Shown: positions 1 through 5,506 of the stretch, in pieces
Position numbering within the stretch: the stretch's first letter is position 1
Layout: the number at the start of each line of letters is the position of its first letter
The notes under the pieces: model-generated
Told to the model about the DNA's origin: nothing
The model's database searches: none
Seen by the model: the letters and a program-made list of their open reading frames with translations, nothing else
Assembly: GCA_030950875.1 (NCBI GenBank)
Contig: JAUZQS010000055.1
Span: 1 to 5,506, forward strand
Direction: 5' to 3'
Length of the DNA stretch: 5,506 bases
Origin: Mariprofundaceae bacterium
Lineage (GTDB): Bacteria > Pseudomonadota > Zetaproteobacteria > Mariprofundales > Mariprofundaceae
Program-made: the position numbers and the translations under genes

Positions 1-37
1 ATGGTTTAGCAGAGCACCTTATTGGTATGCTGAATAG
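1..37 (+). repeat. Left copy of a direct repeat of at least 37 bp
   Basis: This stretch matches 493-529 at 35 of 37 positions, differing only at positions 8 (A versus G) and 34 (A versus G). It begins at the window edge, so the true left boundary is unknown. Both copies have the core AGAGCACCTTATTGGTATGC and end in TGCTGARTAG. No reading frame runs through it. Together the two copies bracket the other upstream repeats. Whether it is a mobile-element remnant or a tandemly arranged intergenic repeat module cannot be decided here. Confidence 0.85.
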
Positions 38-79
38 TTACAAAATAAATACCTGAATTTGTTATCTCGACAGTCTAGC

Positions 80-167
80 TTTGACCTATTCGTGTGATTC
101 GCGGTTGGCCTTTGATTTGCAGTCAAAAACTTTCGCCACGAATTTCACGAATTTACACGAATTACAA
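80..167. repeat. Palindromic intergenic repeat, copy A
   Basis: This copy starts with TTTGACCTATTCG and ends with CACGAATTACAA, as copy B at 191-281 does. Its left arm has two ATTCGYG units (from 89 and 98), the centre has a small TTTGA (111-115) / TCAAA (123-127) inverted repeat, and the right arm has three CACGAATT units (138-163). The arms are roughly reverse complementary, so it could fold as a hairpin or cruciform. It does not code. It is probably a dispersed intergenic repeat; no transposase or protein gene accompanies it. Confidence 0.75.
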
Positions 168-190
168 CCTTTCAATATTATCTTTCTGCC

Positions 191-281
191 TTTGACCTAT
201 TCGCGTGTATTCGCGTCCATTCGCGGTTGGCCTTTGATTTTATAGTCAAAAAAGATAGCCACGAATTGACACGAATTACAA
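191..281. repeat. Palindromic intergenic repeat, copy B
   Basis: This is a second copy of the 80-167 element. The ends are identical (TTTGACCTATTCG and ACACGAATTACAA) and the GCGGTTGGCCTTTGATTT block is shared. The left arm has three ATTCGCG units and the right arm two CACGAATT units, the reverse of the 2+3 arrangement in copy A. TTTGA (233-237) and TCAAA (246-250) form the inner stem. The gain or loss of whole units of about 10 bp suggests slippage or recombination between arms. Function is unknown. Confidence 0.75.
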
Positions 282-365
282 GCTTAAAATTTACATACTA
301 ACCTACTATAAGCGACAAGCTTCGAGAGTATTGTCCGATATGCCCATTGTATTTTTATCCTCGAG

Positions 366-400
366 AGCCTGTCTCCGTGCGGCACGCACAGAGGCAGGCT
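366..400. repeat. GC-rich hairpin next to the 80-bp palindrome
   Basis: AGCCTGTCTC (366-375) pairs with GAGGCAGGCT (391-400), giving a 10-bp stem with a single T-G mismatch. The 15-nt loop contains GTGC (377-380) and GCAC (386-389), which can extend the fold. It lies 8 bp before the palindrome at 409-488 and overlaps a truncated half-copy of it (357-375). It has no T-run on the + side and is probably part of the same composite repeat rather than a terminator. Confidence 0.6.
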
Positions 401-408
401 TGTATATT

Positions 409-488
409 CCGTCATCCTCGAAGGCCTGTATCGAGGATCCAGTTACCGGCGTATCTGGATTCCCAATACAGGCACTTGGGAATGACGG
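409..488. repeat. 80-bp double-hairpin palindrome
   Basis: The outer ends CCGTCAT (409-415) and ATGACGG (482-488) are perfectly complementary. The 34-bp arms (409-442 and 455-488) match at 26 of 34 positions in inverted orientation around a 12-bp centre. Each arm holds its own perfect 8-bp hairpin: ATCCTCGA/TCGAGGAT (414-421/431-438) and ATTCCCAA/TTGGGAAT (459-466/476-483). Both have 9-nt loops that share GCCTGTA when read in the same sense. The ATTCCC...GGGAAT layout recalls short palindromic intergenic repeats of proteobacteria, such as the dRS3 type in Neisseria, but identity is not claimed. Short open frames across it look spurious. Confidence 0.85.
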
Positions 489-492
489 TTTC

Positions 493-529
493 ATGGTTTG
501 GCAGAGCACCTTATTGGTATGCTGAGTAG
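493..529 (+). repeat. Right copy of the 37-bp direct repeat
   Basis: This is the second copy of the repeat at 1-37, with two differences. It begins 4 bp after the 80-bp palindrome. The 455 bp between the copies contain all the other upstream repeats. Its last ten bases, TGCTGAGTAG (520-529), occur exactly again as the last ten bases of the window (5497-5506), so this repeat may have a relative downstream of dapB. Confidence 0.85.
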
Positions 530-561
530 CGCCTCACCCCGCTATGCGGCATCCAATCTGA

Positions 562-597
562 GAATAACAAAATCAAGCACTTACGATTCTGTTATTC
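562..597. promoter_or_regulatory. AT-rich dyad upstream of the grpE promoter
   Basis: GAATAACA (562-569) and TGTTATTC (590-597) are perfectly complementary. After one mismatch the stem continues with AATC (571-574) and GATT (585-588), leaving a 10-nt loop. The dyad ends 27 bp before the proposed -35 box. It could be a regulator binding site, or the terminator stem of a gene outside the window. No T-run follows, so an intrinsic terminator is unlikely. It does not match the CIRCE consensus (TTAGCACTC-N9-GAGTGCTAA). Function is unassigned. Confidence 0.45.
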
Positions 598-624
598 AAG
601 AGTTACGAAAATTCATAGATAGGT

Positions 625-654
625 CTTGAAAGGCTGTTGGCATGGCTCTATAAA
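625..654 (+). promoter_or_regulatory. grpE promoter, sigma-32-like overlapping sigma-70-like
   Basis: CTTGAAA (625-631) is an exact match to the E. coli-type sigma-32 -35 core. After a 14-bp spacer, CTCTATAAA (646-654) partly matches the CCCCATnTA -10 box. The same bases also read as a sigma-70-type promoter: TTGAAA (626-631), a 17-bp spacer and TATAAA (649-654), each one base from consensus. Transcription would start near 660-663, leaving a leader of about 28 nt before grpE. A dual basal and heat-inducible promoter is plausible but not shown by the sequence alone. Confidence 0.7.
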
Positions 655-677
655 CAGTCTGTTAGGTAGTGAATATC

Positions 678-683
678 AGGAGG
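678..683 (+). promoter_or_regulatory. grpE ribosome binding site
   Basis: AGGAGG lies 6 nt before the GTG at 690. This decides the start: the upstream in-frame GTG at 669 precedes this site and would place it inside the coding region. Confidence 0.85.
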
Positions 684-689
684 AAACAC

Positions 690-1304
690 GTGATAGGTAA
701 AAAGAAGAATAGGTCTGAAGTGACAACCGAAGCTACAAACGACGCTACAACCGAACCCACACTCCAAATAATGCCTGAAGTAGATGACAACACACCATTG
801 AATGATGCCATTGCATTGGATGAAAATGGCGATGAAGTATCTGCTTCAGTTGAATCTGATCCTTTGGAGATGGCGCAAGCTGAAGTCGTGGGATTGAATG
901 ATAAATTGCTGCGCTTACAAGCTGAAATGGTGAATTTGCGTAAACGTACCCAGCGCGATGTTGCCGATGCGCATAAGTTTGGTGTTGAAAAGTTTGCCAC
1001 CTCGTTGCTTGATGTTGTAGATAATCTTGAACGTGCACTGGAAGTAGAAGAAGGCAACGAAGAGGCAGTGCGTGAAGGTGTTCAGCTTACCTTGAACAGT
1101 TGGACTGAGATGATGAAGCGTTTTGAAGTGGCACGTATTGATGCGGTTGGTGAAATATTTGATCCGCATTTGCATGAAGCTTTAACACAAATGCCAAGCG
1201 AAGAGCCTGAAGGCACGGTGATCGCACAGCATGTGGCTGGTTATACTTTGCACGGTCGTTTGATTCGTCCGGCCAAGGTGTTGGTGTCCAGCGGCGCTGC
1301 ATAA
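690..1304 (+). CDS. grpE: Nucleotide exchange factor GrpE
   Basis: GrpE is the cytoplasmic cochaperone that opens the DnaK nucleotide cleft and releases ADP, resetting the chaperone cycle; in E. coli it also acts as a thermosensor. The GTG start at 690 is set by a strong AGGAGG and gives 204 aa, close to the usual size. Residues 1-60 are acidic and low in complexity, as in the disordered GrpE tail. Residues about 60-115 form the long dimerisation helix (LNDKLLRLQAEMVNLRKRTQ region). The C-terminal part has FDPHLHEAL (157-165) and the beta-domain signature around GYTLHGRLIRPAKVLV (184-199). It is first in the operon, behind a heat-shock-type promoter, with 101 bp before dnaK. The gene stops at TAA and shows no damage. 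Identity is secure. Confidence 0.97.
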   Translation: MIGKKKNRSEVTTEATNDATTEPTLQIMPEVDDNTPLNDAIALDENGDEVSASVESDPLEMAQAEVVGLNDKLLRLQAEMVNLRKRTQRDVADAHKFGVEKFATSLLDVVDNLERALEVEEGNEEAVREGVQLTLNSWTEMMKRFEVARIDAVGEIFDPHLHEALTQMPSEEPEGTVIAQHVAGYTLHGRLIRPAKVLVSSGAA

Positions 1305-1331
1305 CATACATTAGAACAATCCAAACAGGGG

Positions 1332-1361
1332 GTTGAATTGAATGTTTACTCACCCCATAAA
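1332..1361 (+). promoter_or_regulatory. dnaK promoter, sigma-32 type
   Basis: GTTGAAT (1332-1338) followed by a 14-bp spacer and CCCCATAAA (1353-1361) fits the sigma-32 consensus, with an exact CCCCAT core. The spacer length equals that of the promoter before grpE. Transcription would start around 1367-1370, giving a leader of about 37 nt. This would let dnaK, dnaJ and possibly dapB be made in excess over grpE. GGGGT (1329-1333) and ACCCC (1352-1356) are complementary but overlap the promoter boxes, so this is taken as incidental. Confidence 0.75.
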
Positions 1362-1405
1362 CGAAAACATAAGATATTTTAAACACAATTGATTAGGAGA
1401 TAAGC

Positions 1406-3343
1406 ATGGCTAAAGTAATAGGAATTGACCTCGGAACCACCAATTCGTGTGTATCCGTGATGGAAGGCGATAAAGCGAAAGTGATTGCCAACTCAGAAGG
1501 TGATAACACCACACCATCTATCGTGGCTTTTGCCAATGATGAGCGTTTGGTTGGTGCCTCTGCCAAACGTCAAATGGTAACCAATCCGGACAATACATTC
1601 TATGCTGTAAAACGTTTGATTGGCCGTAAATTTGATTCGCCTGAAACCAAACACCATCATGAACTGGTTTCGTATCCGATTGTTGCCGCCGATAATGGTG
1701 ATGCATGGCTTGAAGTAGATGGCAAGAAAATGAGCCCACAAGAAATCTCTGCGATTACCTTGCAGAAGATGAAAAAAACGGCTGAAGATTATTTGGGTGA
1801 AGAAGTAAAAGATGCTGTTATCACCGTACCTGCGTATTTTAATGATTCCCAGCGTCAGGCAACCAAAGATGCAGGTGCAATTGCTGGTCTGAATGTGTTG
1901 CGTATCGTCAATGAACCCACGGCTGCAGCCTTGGCATATGGTTTGGATAAAACCGAAGAAAACCATCTGATTGCTGTATATGATCTGGGTGGCGGTACAT
2001 TTGATATTTCTGTCTTGGAAATCGGTGATGGTGTGTTTGAAGTCAAAGCAACCAATGGTGATACCTTCCTTGGTGGTGAAGATTTTGATCAGCTGTTGAT
2101 TAAATACCTTGCTGAAGAATTTAAGAAAGAACATGGCGTGGATTTGATGACCGATAAGTTGGCCTTGCAGCGTTTGAAAGAAGCGGCTGAAAAAGCCAAG
2201 ATTGAATTATCTTCAAGCAATCAAACCGAAGTAAACCTTCCATTCATTACTGCTGATGCATCTGGACCTAAGCATTTGTTGATCAAACTTACCCGTGCCA
2301 AGTTCGAAAGTCTGGTTGGTGATTTGGTTGAAGCCTCCTTGAAACCATGTGCCCAGGCGTTGAAAGATGCAGGTGTAAAAGCGTCTGATATTCATGAAGT
2401 GGTCTTGGTTGGTGGTCAAACACGGATGCCGTTGGTGCAAGAAAAAGTGAAGGAATTCTTTGGTTCTGAGCCGCACAAGGGCGTGAACCCTGATGAAGTG
2501 GTAGCGATTGGTGCAGCCATTCAAGGTGCTGTTTTGACTGGTGATGTGACCGATGTGTTGTTGCTTGATGTTACGCCATTGAGCTTGGGTATTGAAGTGG
2601 AAGGTGGCTTGTTCAATAAGATTATTGAAAAGAATACCACTATCCCAACCAAAAAGAGCCAGACTTATACAACTGCCGCAGATAATCAAACTGCAGTAAC
2701 CATTAAAATTGCCCAGGGTGAACGTGATCTATTCTCTGCCAATAAAGAAATGGGCTTGTTTAACCTTGAAGGTATTGCACCGTCATCGCGTGGCATGCCT
2801 CAGATTGAAGTGACTTTTGATATTGATGCCAATGGTATTATCCATGTACATGCCAAGGATAAGGGGACGGGTAAGGAAACTTCGATTCGTATCGAATCTG
2901 GATCCGGACTGTCTGAAGATGAAATCGAACGCATGAAAAAAGATGCAGAAGCGAATGCTGAATCGGATAAAAAACTAAAAGAGCAGATTGAAGCGAAGAA
3001 CCGTGCTGATGCACTGGTGTATTCAACCGAAAAATCACTCAAAGAACACGGTGATAAAGTGGATGAAGAAACCCGCAAAGGTATTGAAGATGCGCTTGAA
3101 GCACTCAAAAAAGCAATTGAAAGTGGCGATGCTGATGCGATTACTGCAGCCGAAGCAACGCTGGCTGAGAAATCACAGAAGCTGGGTGAAGCGGTCTATC
3201 AACAGATGCAGCAGGAACAGGCTACAGCTGATGGTGCTGCTCCGGACATGAGTGGTGCTGATAGCCCAACAACGGATAAAAATGCTGCACAAGATGCTGA
3301 TATTGTAGATGCTGAAGTTGTGGATGATAACAAGAAAAAGTAA
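1406..3343 (+). CDS. dnaK: Molecular chaperone DnaK (Hsp70)
   Basis: DnaK is the cytosolic Hsp70 that binds exposed hydrophobic segments in an ATP-controlled cycle with DnaJ and GrpE. The 645-aa length is close to E. coli DnaK (638). The ATPase domain spans about 1-383, with [11 protein letters not shown] (6-16), DLGGGTFD (193-200; T198 matches the autophosphorylated Thr199 of E. coli) and GGQTRMP (336-342). The interdomain linker VLLLD is at 384-388. The substrate-binding beta domain and helical lid follow. The tail is acidic with a lysine end ([11 protein letters not shown]), as in proteobacterial DnaK. The ATG is preceded by AGGAGA (1395-1400) at 5 nt. It has its own sigma-32-type promoter and lies 36 bp before dnaJ. 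No frameshift or missing key residue was seen. Confidence 0.99.
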   Translation: MAKVIGIDLGTTNSCVSVMEGDKAKVIANSEGDNTTPSIVAFANDERLVGASAKRQMVTNPDNTFYAVKRLIGRKFDSPETKHHHELVSYPIVAADNGDAWLEVDGKKMSPQEISAITLQKMKKTAEDYLGEEVKDAVITVPAYFNDSQRQATKDAGAIAGLNVLRIVNEPTAAALAYGLDKTEENHLIAVYDLGGGTFDISVLEIGDGVFEVKATNGDTFLGGEDFDQLLIKYLAEEFKKEHGVDLMTDKLALQRLKEAAEKAKIELSSSNQTEVNLPFITADASGPKHLLIKLTRAKFESLVGDLVEASLKPCAQALKDAGVKASDIHEVVLVGGQTRMPLVQEKVKEFFGSEPHKGVNPDEVVAIGAAIQGAVLTGDVTDVLLLDVTPLSLGIEVEGGLFNKIIEKNTTIPTKKSQTYTTAADNQTAVTIKIAQGERDLFSANKEMGLFNLEGIAPSSRGMPQIEVTFDIDANGIIHVHAKDKGTGKETSIRIESGSGLSEDEIERMKKDAEANAESDKKLKEQIEAKNRADALVYSTEKSLKEHGDKVDEETRKGIEDALEALKKAIESGDADAITAAEATLAEKSQKLGEAVYQQMQQEQATADGAAPDMSGADSPTTDKNAAQDADIVDAEVVDDNKKK

Positions 3344-3368
3344 GGCTTTAGCAGCCAAAGTGACGAGC

Positions 3369-3374
3369 GGGGAG
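3369..3374 (+). promoter_or_regulatory. dnaJ ribosome binding site
   Basis: GGGGAG lies 5 nt before the GTG at 3380, which gives the family-typical N-terminus MSKRDYYEVLG. The in-frame GTG at 3374 overlaps this site and would add only two residues, so it is not the likely start. Confidence 0.75.
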
Positions 3375-3379
3375 TGAAC

Positions 3380-4528
3380 GTGTCAAAACGCGATTATTAT
3401 GAAGTGTTGGGTATTGCCAAAGATGCTGATGCCAACACCATCAAACGGGCTTACCGTAAAATGGCCATGAAATATCATCCGGATCGTAATCCGGATGATA
3501 AGGTCGCGGCTGAAAACTTCCGTGAGGTCACTGAAGCCTATGAAGTGCTGACTGATGACAACAAACGGGCGCGTTATAATCAGTATGGTCATGCCGGTGT
3601 GGATGAACAAATGCAGGATTTCTGGGGACGCGGTGGTGCACAAGATTCCAATGCTTTCCGTGACTTTGGTGATATGTTCGGTGATGTGTTTGGTGATATG
3701 TTTGGTTTTAATGGCGGCGGTGGACGCTCAGCACGCGGAGCTGACTTGCGCTACAATCTAGCGATGAGCTTGGAAGAAGCAGCGCAAGGGCGCGAAGTGG
3801 AATTGAAGATACCCAAACATGAATCTTGCAACACATGTCATGGTTCCGGTGCGCGGCCTGGTTCTAATCCTGTACCCTGCAATACCTGCGGTGGTCATGG
3901 TCAGGTTCAAATGCAGCAAGGCTTCTTTGCTGTACGTCGAACATGTCCTACATGCCATGGCGCTGGCACACGCATTGAGTCACCTTGTGTGGACTGTAGT
4001 GGGGCAGGGCGCAACAAGATCAGCAAGAAATTAAAAATCAAAGTGCCTGCAGGTGTGTATGATGGGGCACAAGTGCGTGTGTCTGGTGAAGGTGAAGCTG
4101 GGCAACATGGTAGTCCATCTGGTGATTTATATGTAGCTATTGGCTTAAAAGAACATGCTATTTTTGAACGTGAAGGAGCCGATTTGCATTGCACCATGCC
4201 CGTCACCTTTCCACAGGCAACCTTGGGATCAGAAGTGGATGCTCCAACCCTCAATGGCAAGGTTAAAATCAAGATTCCTGCTGGTACTGAGGGTGGCCGG
4301 GTGTTTCGGTTGCGGGGACATGGCGTGCTAGATGTGCGGGCAGGTACCCAAAAGGGTGATTTGTATGTACGCGTGCAAATAGCAGTGCCTAAAAAAATGA
4401 ATTCGCGGCAGAAAAATTTATTGCGTGAATTTGCCAATGAAGCTGGTGATGATGTGTATCCAGAACGCTCATCCTTTCTAGGTAAAGTGAAGCACCTTTG
4501 GGATGACCTTTCCAACGAATCCAAATAA
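3380..4528 (+). CDS. dnaJ: Chaperone protein DnaJ (class A Hsp40)
   Basis: DnaJ binds unfolded proteins, passes them to DnaK and stimulates DnaK ATP hydrolysis. The product is 382 aa, against 376 in E. coli. The J domain (about 5-70) has the essential HPD triad at 33-35. A Gly/Phe-rich linker follows (about 75-118) and includes three back-to-back GD(M/V)F units (97-108), the counterpart of the family's DIF motifs. The zinc domain (150-210) has all four CxxCxGxG modules: CNTCHGSG, CNTCGGHG, CPTCHGAG and CVDCSGAG. All eight cysteines are present, so this is a full class A DnaJ. The C-terminal substrate-binding and dimerisation domains run to the end. It starts with GTG and ends 13 bp before dapB. 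Confidence 0.98.
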   Translation: MSKRDYYEVLGIAKDADANTIKRAYRKMAMKYHPDRNPDDKVAAENFREVTEAYEVLTDDNKRARYNQYGHAGVDEQMQDFWGRGGAQDSNAFRDFGDMFGDVFGDMFGFNGGGGRSARGADLRYNLAMSLEEAAQGREVELKIPKHESCNTCHGSGARPGSNPVPCNTCGGHGQVQMQQGFFAVRRTCPTCHGAGTRIESPCVDCSGAGRNKISKKLKIKVPAGVYDGAQVRVSGEGEAGQHGSPSGDLYVAIGLKEHAIFEREGADLHCTMPVTFPQATLGSEVDAPTLNGKVKIKIPAGTEGGRVFRLRGHGVLDVRAGTQKGDLYVRVQIAVPKKMNSRQKNLLREFANEAGDDVYPERSSFLGKVKHLWDDLSNESK

Positions 4529-4541
4529 AGGGCAGGCAAGC

Positions 4542-5354
4542 ATGCGTAAATTGAAAGTGATTGTGGTTGGTGCATCCGGTCGAATGGGACGCATGTTGGT
4601 GCGGGCAGTAACCGAAGCATCGTTTAGCACCTTGGTTGGTGCAACAGAGCGTCCTGGCTCAAATCTTATAGGCCGTGATACTGGCGAATTGGCCGGTATT
4701 GAAACACTTGCAGTGAGACTGGTTGATGCTATTCAAGATTGTCCAGAAGCCGATGTGGTTATTGATTTCTCTGCTCCAGCCGCCACTTTAAAGCATGCTG
4801 AATTTGTAGCGCAGCACCATATGACAATGGTCATTGGTACCACAGGTTTTGATACCGAACAATTGCAACAGCTACATGCTGTATTATCCAGCTCCGCTGT
4901 GGTGATGGCAGCCAATTATTCAGTTGGTGTAAACTTAACCTTGAATTTGATTGAAAAAGCAGCCCAAGTTTTGGGCAATGAATATGATGCAGAAATCTTT
5001 GAGGCGCACCACAAACATAAAGTTGATGCGCCAAGCGGCACAGCCCTTGCCATGGGTAAAGCCTTGGCTACAGGTCGTGGCGTTGTGCTTGATGATGTTG
5101 CAGTGTTATCACGTCAAGGGATCACAGGAGCGCGTCAACCTGGTTCTATTGGTTTTTCTGTGATGCGGGGTGGTAATATCGTTGGTGAACATCAAACCAT
5201 GTTCATAGCCGATGAAGAACGTATTGAAATCAATCATATTGCTGCTGATCGCATGGTGTTTGCTAAAGGGGCTGTTCGCGCCGCTGGCTGGCTGGCTGAT
5301 CAGGCCAATGGTTGGTATGACATGCAAGATGTACTTGGCTTGAACGATACATAA
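4542..5354 (+). CDS. dapB: 4-hydroxy-tetrahydrodipicolinate reductase DapB
   Basis: DapB uses NAD(P)H to reduce the DapA product to tetrahydrodipicolinate, a step in making diaminopimelate (for peptidoglycan) and lysine. The 270-aa product is close to E. coli DapB (273). GASGRMG (10-16) is the dinucleotide-binding loop. VVIDFSAP begins at 72 and IGTTGF is at 98-103. EAHHKHKVDAPSGT (154-167) contains the catalytic His and Lys, H156 and K160, matching H159 and K163 of E. coli. The C-terminus (GEHQTMF, RMVFAKGAVRAA, YDMQDVLGLN) also matches the family. The ATG at 4542 is chosen over an in-frame ATG at 4503 inside dnaJ because it gives the normal N-terminus. Its ribosome site is modest (AAGGG or AGG within 4528-4536). 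Two TAA codons end the gene. Confidence 0.98.
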   Translation: MRKLKVIVVGASGRMGRMLVRAVTEASFSTLVGATERPGSNLIGRDTGELAGIETLAVRLVDAIQDCPEADVVIDFSAPAATLKHAEFVAQHHMTMVIGTTGFDTEQLQQLHAVLSSSAVVMAANYSVGVNLTLNLIEKAAQVLGNEYDAEIFEAHHKHKVDAPSGTALAMGKALATGRGVVLDDVAVLSRQGITGARQPGSIGFSVMRGGNIVGEHQTMFIADEERIEINHIAADRMVFAKGAVRAAGWLADQANGWYDMQDVLGLNDT

Positions 5355-5357
5355 TAA

Positions 5358-5478
5358 GTAACTACTCAGGTCATCCCCTGATTTGCCCGATTTCTGCGTC
5401 AAAAATACTCAAGTGCAGAAGCACACTACGTATTTTTTCCTTGAACTCGAACAAATCAGGGGCGACCTGAGCAGTTAC
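5358..5478. repeat. Nested long palindrome after dapB, possible terminator
   Basis: The outer arms, 5358-5385 and 5452-5478, are reverse complements over 27-28 bp except for one mismatch and one short indel. Inside are AAAAATAC (5401-5408) / GTATTTTT (5430-5437) and a small GTGC-AGAA-GCAC hairpin (5413-5424). It starts directly after the tandem stop codons of dapB. In RNA it would form a strong structure, and ATTTTT follows at 5482-5487, so it may end the operon transcript. Its regular, nested form looks more like a dispersed intergenic repeat that also serves as a terminator. No coding potential was recognised. Confidence 0.75.
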
Positions 5479-5496
5479 AGCCATTTTTGGGTGGGG

Positions 5497-5506
5497 TGCT
5501 GAGTAG
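5497..5506 (+). repeat. Edge of a further repeat, cut by the window end
   Basis: TGCTGAGTAG is identical to the last ten bases of the direct repeat at 493-529 and one base different from those at 28-37. Ten bases is short, but the related CTGARYAGTTAC motif in both flanks makes chance less likely. The window ends here, so its extent cannot be judged. Confidence 0.35.

Noticed and set aside
80..281. CRISPR-like array
   Set aside because: There are only two copies, they are palindromic with differing internal unit numbers, there is no regular spacer series, and no cas gene is present.
306..525. Overlapping 60-67 aa reading frames on both strands
   Set aside because: They lie across the hairpin repeats at 366-400 and 409-488, have no convincing ribosome site and no recognisable domain. 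Palindromes readily leave both strands open.
669..689. Earlier GTG start for grpE
   Set aside because: It would put the AGGAGG ribosome site inside the gene and lacks its own upstream site.
531..689. CIRCE operator for HrcA
   Set aside because: No TTAGCACTC or GAGTGCTAA arm was seen before grpE or dnaK; the promoters fit sigma-32 control instead.
1493..2134. 213-aa frame antisense to dnaK
   Set aside because: It is a shadow of strongly biased dnaK codons; it has no supporting signals, and the sense protein is fully conserved.
3668..3703. Three tandem 12-bp units inside dnaJ
   Set aside because: They encode the GDMF/GDVF repeats of the Gly/Phe region, which are conserved in DnaJ proteins, so this is normal protein structure rather than a DNA element.
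4503..4541. Earlier ATG start for dapB overlapping dnaJ
   Set aside because: The extra 13 residues are not part of the DapB fold; the ATG at 4542 gives the normal N-terminus.
3907..4620. 237-aa antisense frame across dnaJ and the dapB start
   Set aside because: It spans two well-supported sense genes and their junction and shows no family motif.

Overview
The window carries a four-gene chaperone and lysine-pathway cluster, all on the + strand: grpE (690-1304), dnaK (1406-3343), dnaJ (3380-4528) and dapB (4542-5354). All four proteins are full length with the expected motifs. The order grpE-dnaK-dnaJ-dapB, the E. coli-like DnaK and DapB sequences, sigma-32-type promoters and the lack of a visible CIRCE operator point to a member of the Pseudomonadota. 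By eye it looks gammaproteobacterial or zetaproteobacterial, with mid-range GC. This placement is inference from protein resemblance and gene order, not from a search.

Layout. Positions 1-530 are non-coding and packed with repeats: a direct repeat of at least 37 bp at 1-37 and 493-529, two related palindromic repeats built from short ATTCGCG and CACGAATT units (80-167 and 191-281), a GC-rich hairpin (366-400), and an 80-bp double-hairpin palindrome (409-488) whose halves differ mainly by compensatory changes. Positions 531-668 hold an AT-rich dyad (562-597) and a heat-shock-type promoter (625-654). A second, stronger sigma-32-type promoter (1332-1361) lies in the grpE-dnaK gap. Genes are then tightly spaced: 36 bp from dnaK to dnaJ and 13 bp from dnaJ to dapB. 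After dapB comes a nested 121-bp palindrome (5358-5478), and the window ends in a short sequence that also occurs in the upstream direct repeat.

How the genes work together. DnaK is the ATP-driven Hsp70 chaperone. DnaJ delivers substrates and stimulates its ATPase, and GrpE exchanges its nucleotide. DapB is a diaminopimelate/lysine enzyme with no chaperone role, but its 13-bp spacing suggests it is co-transcribed and may share heat-shock promoter output.

No new multi-gene system is visible. The unusual material is the repeat landscape flanking the operon, especially the covarying double hairpin and the motif shared between both flanks.
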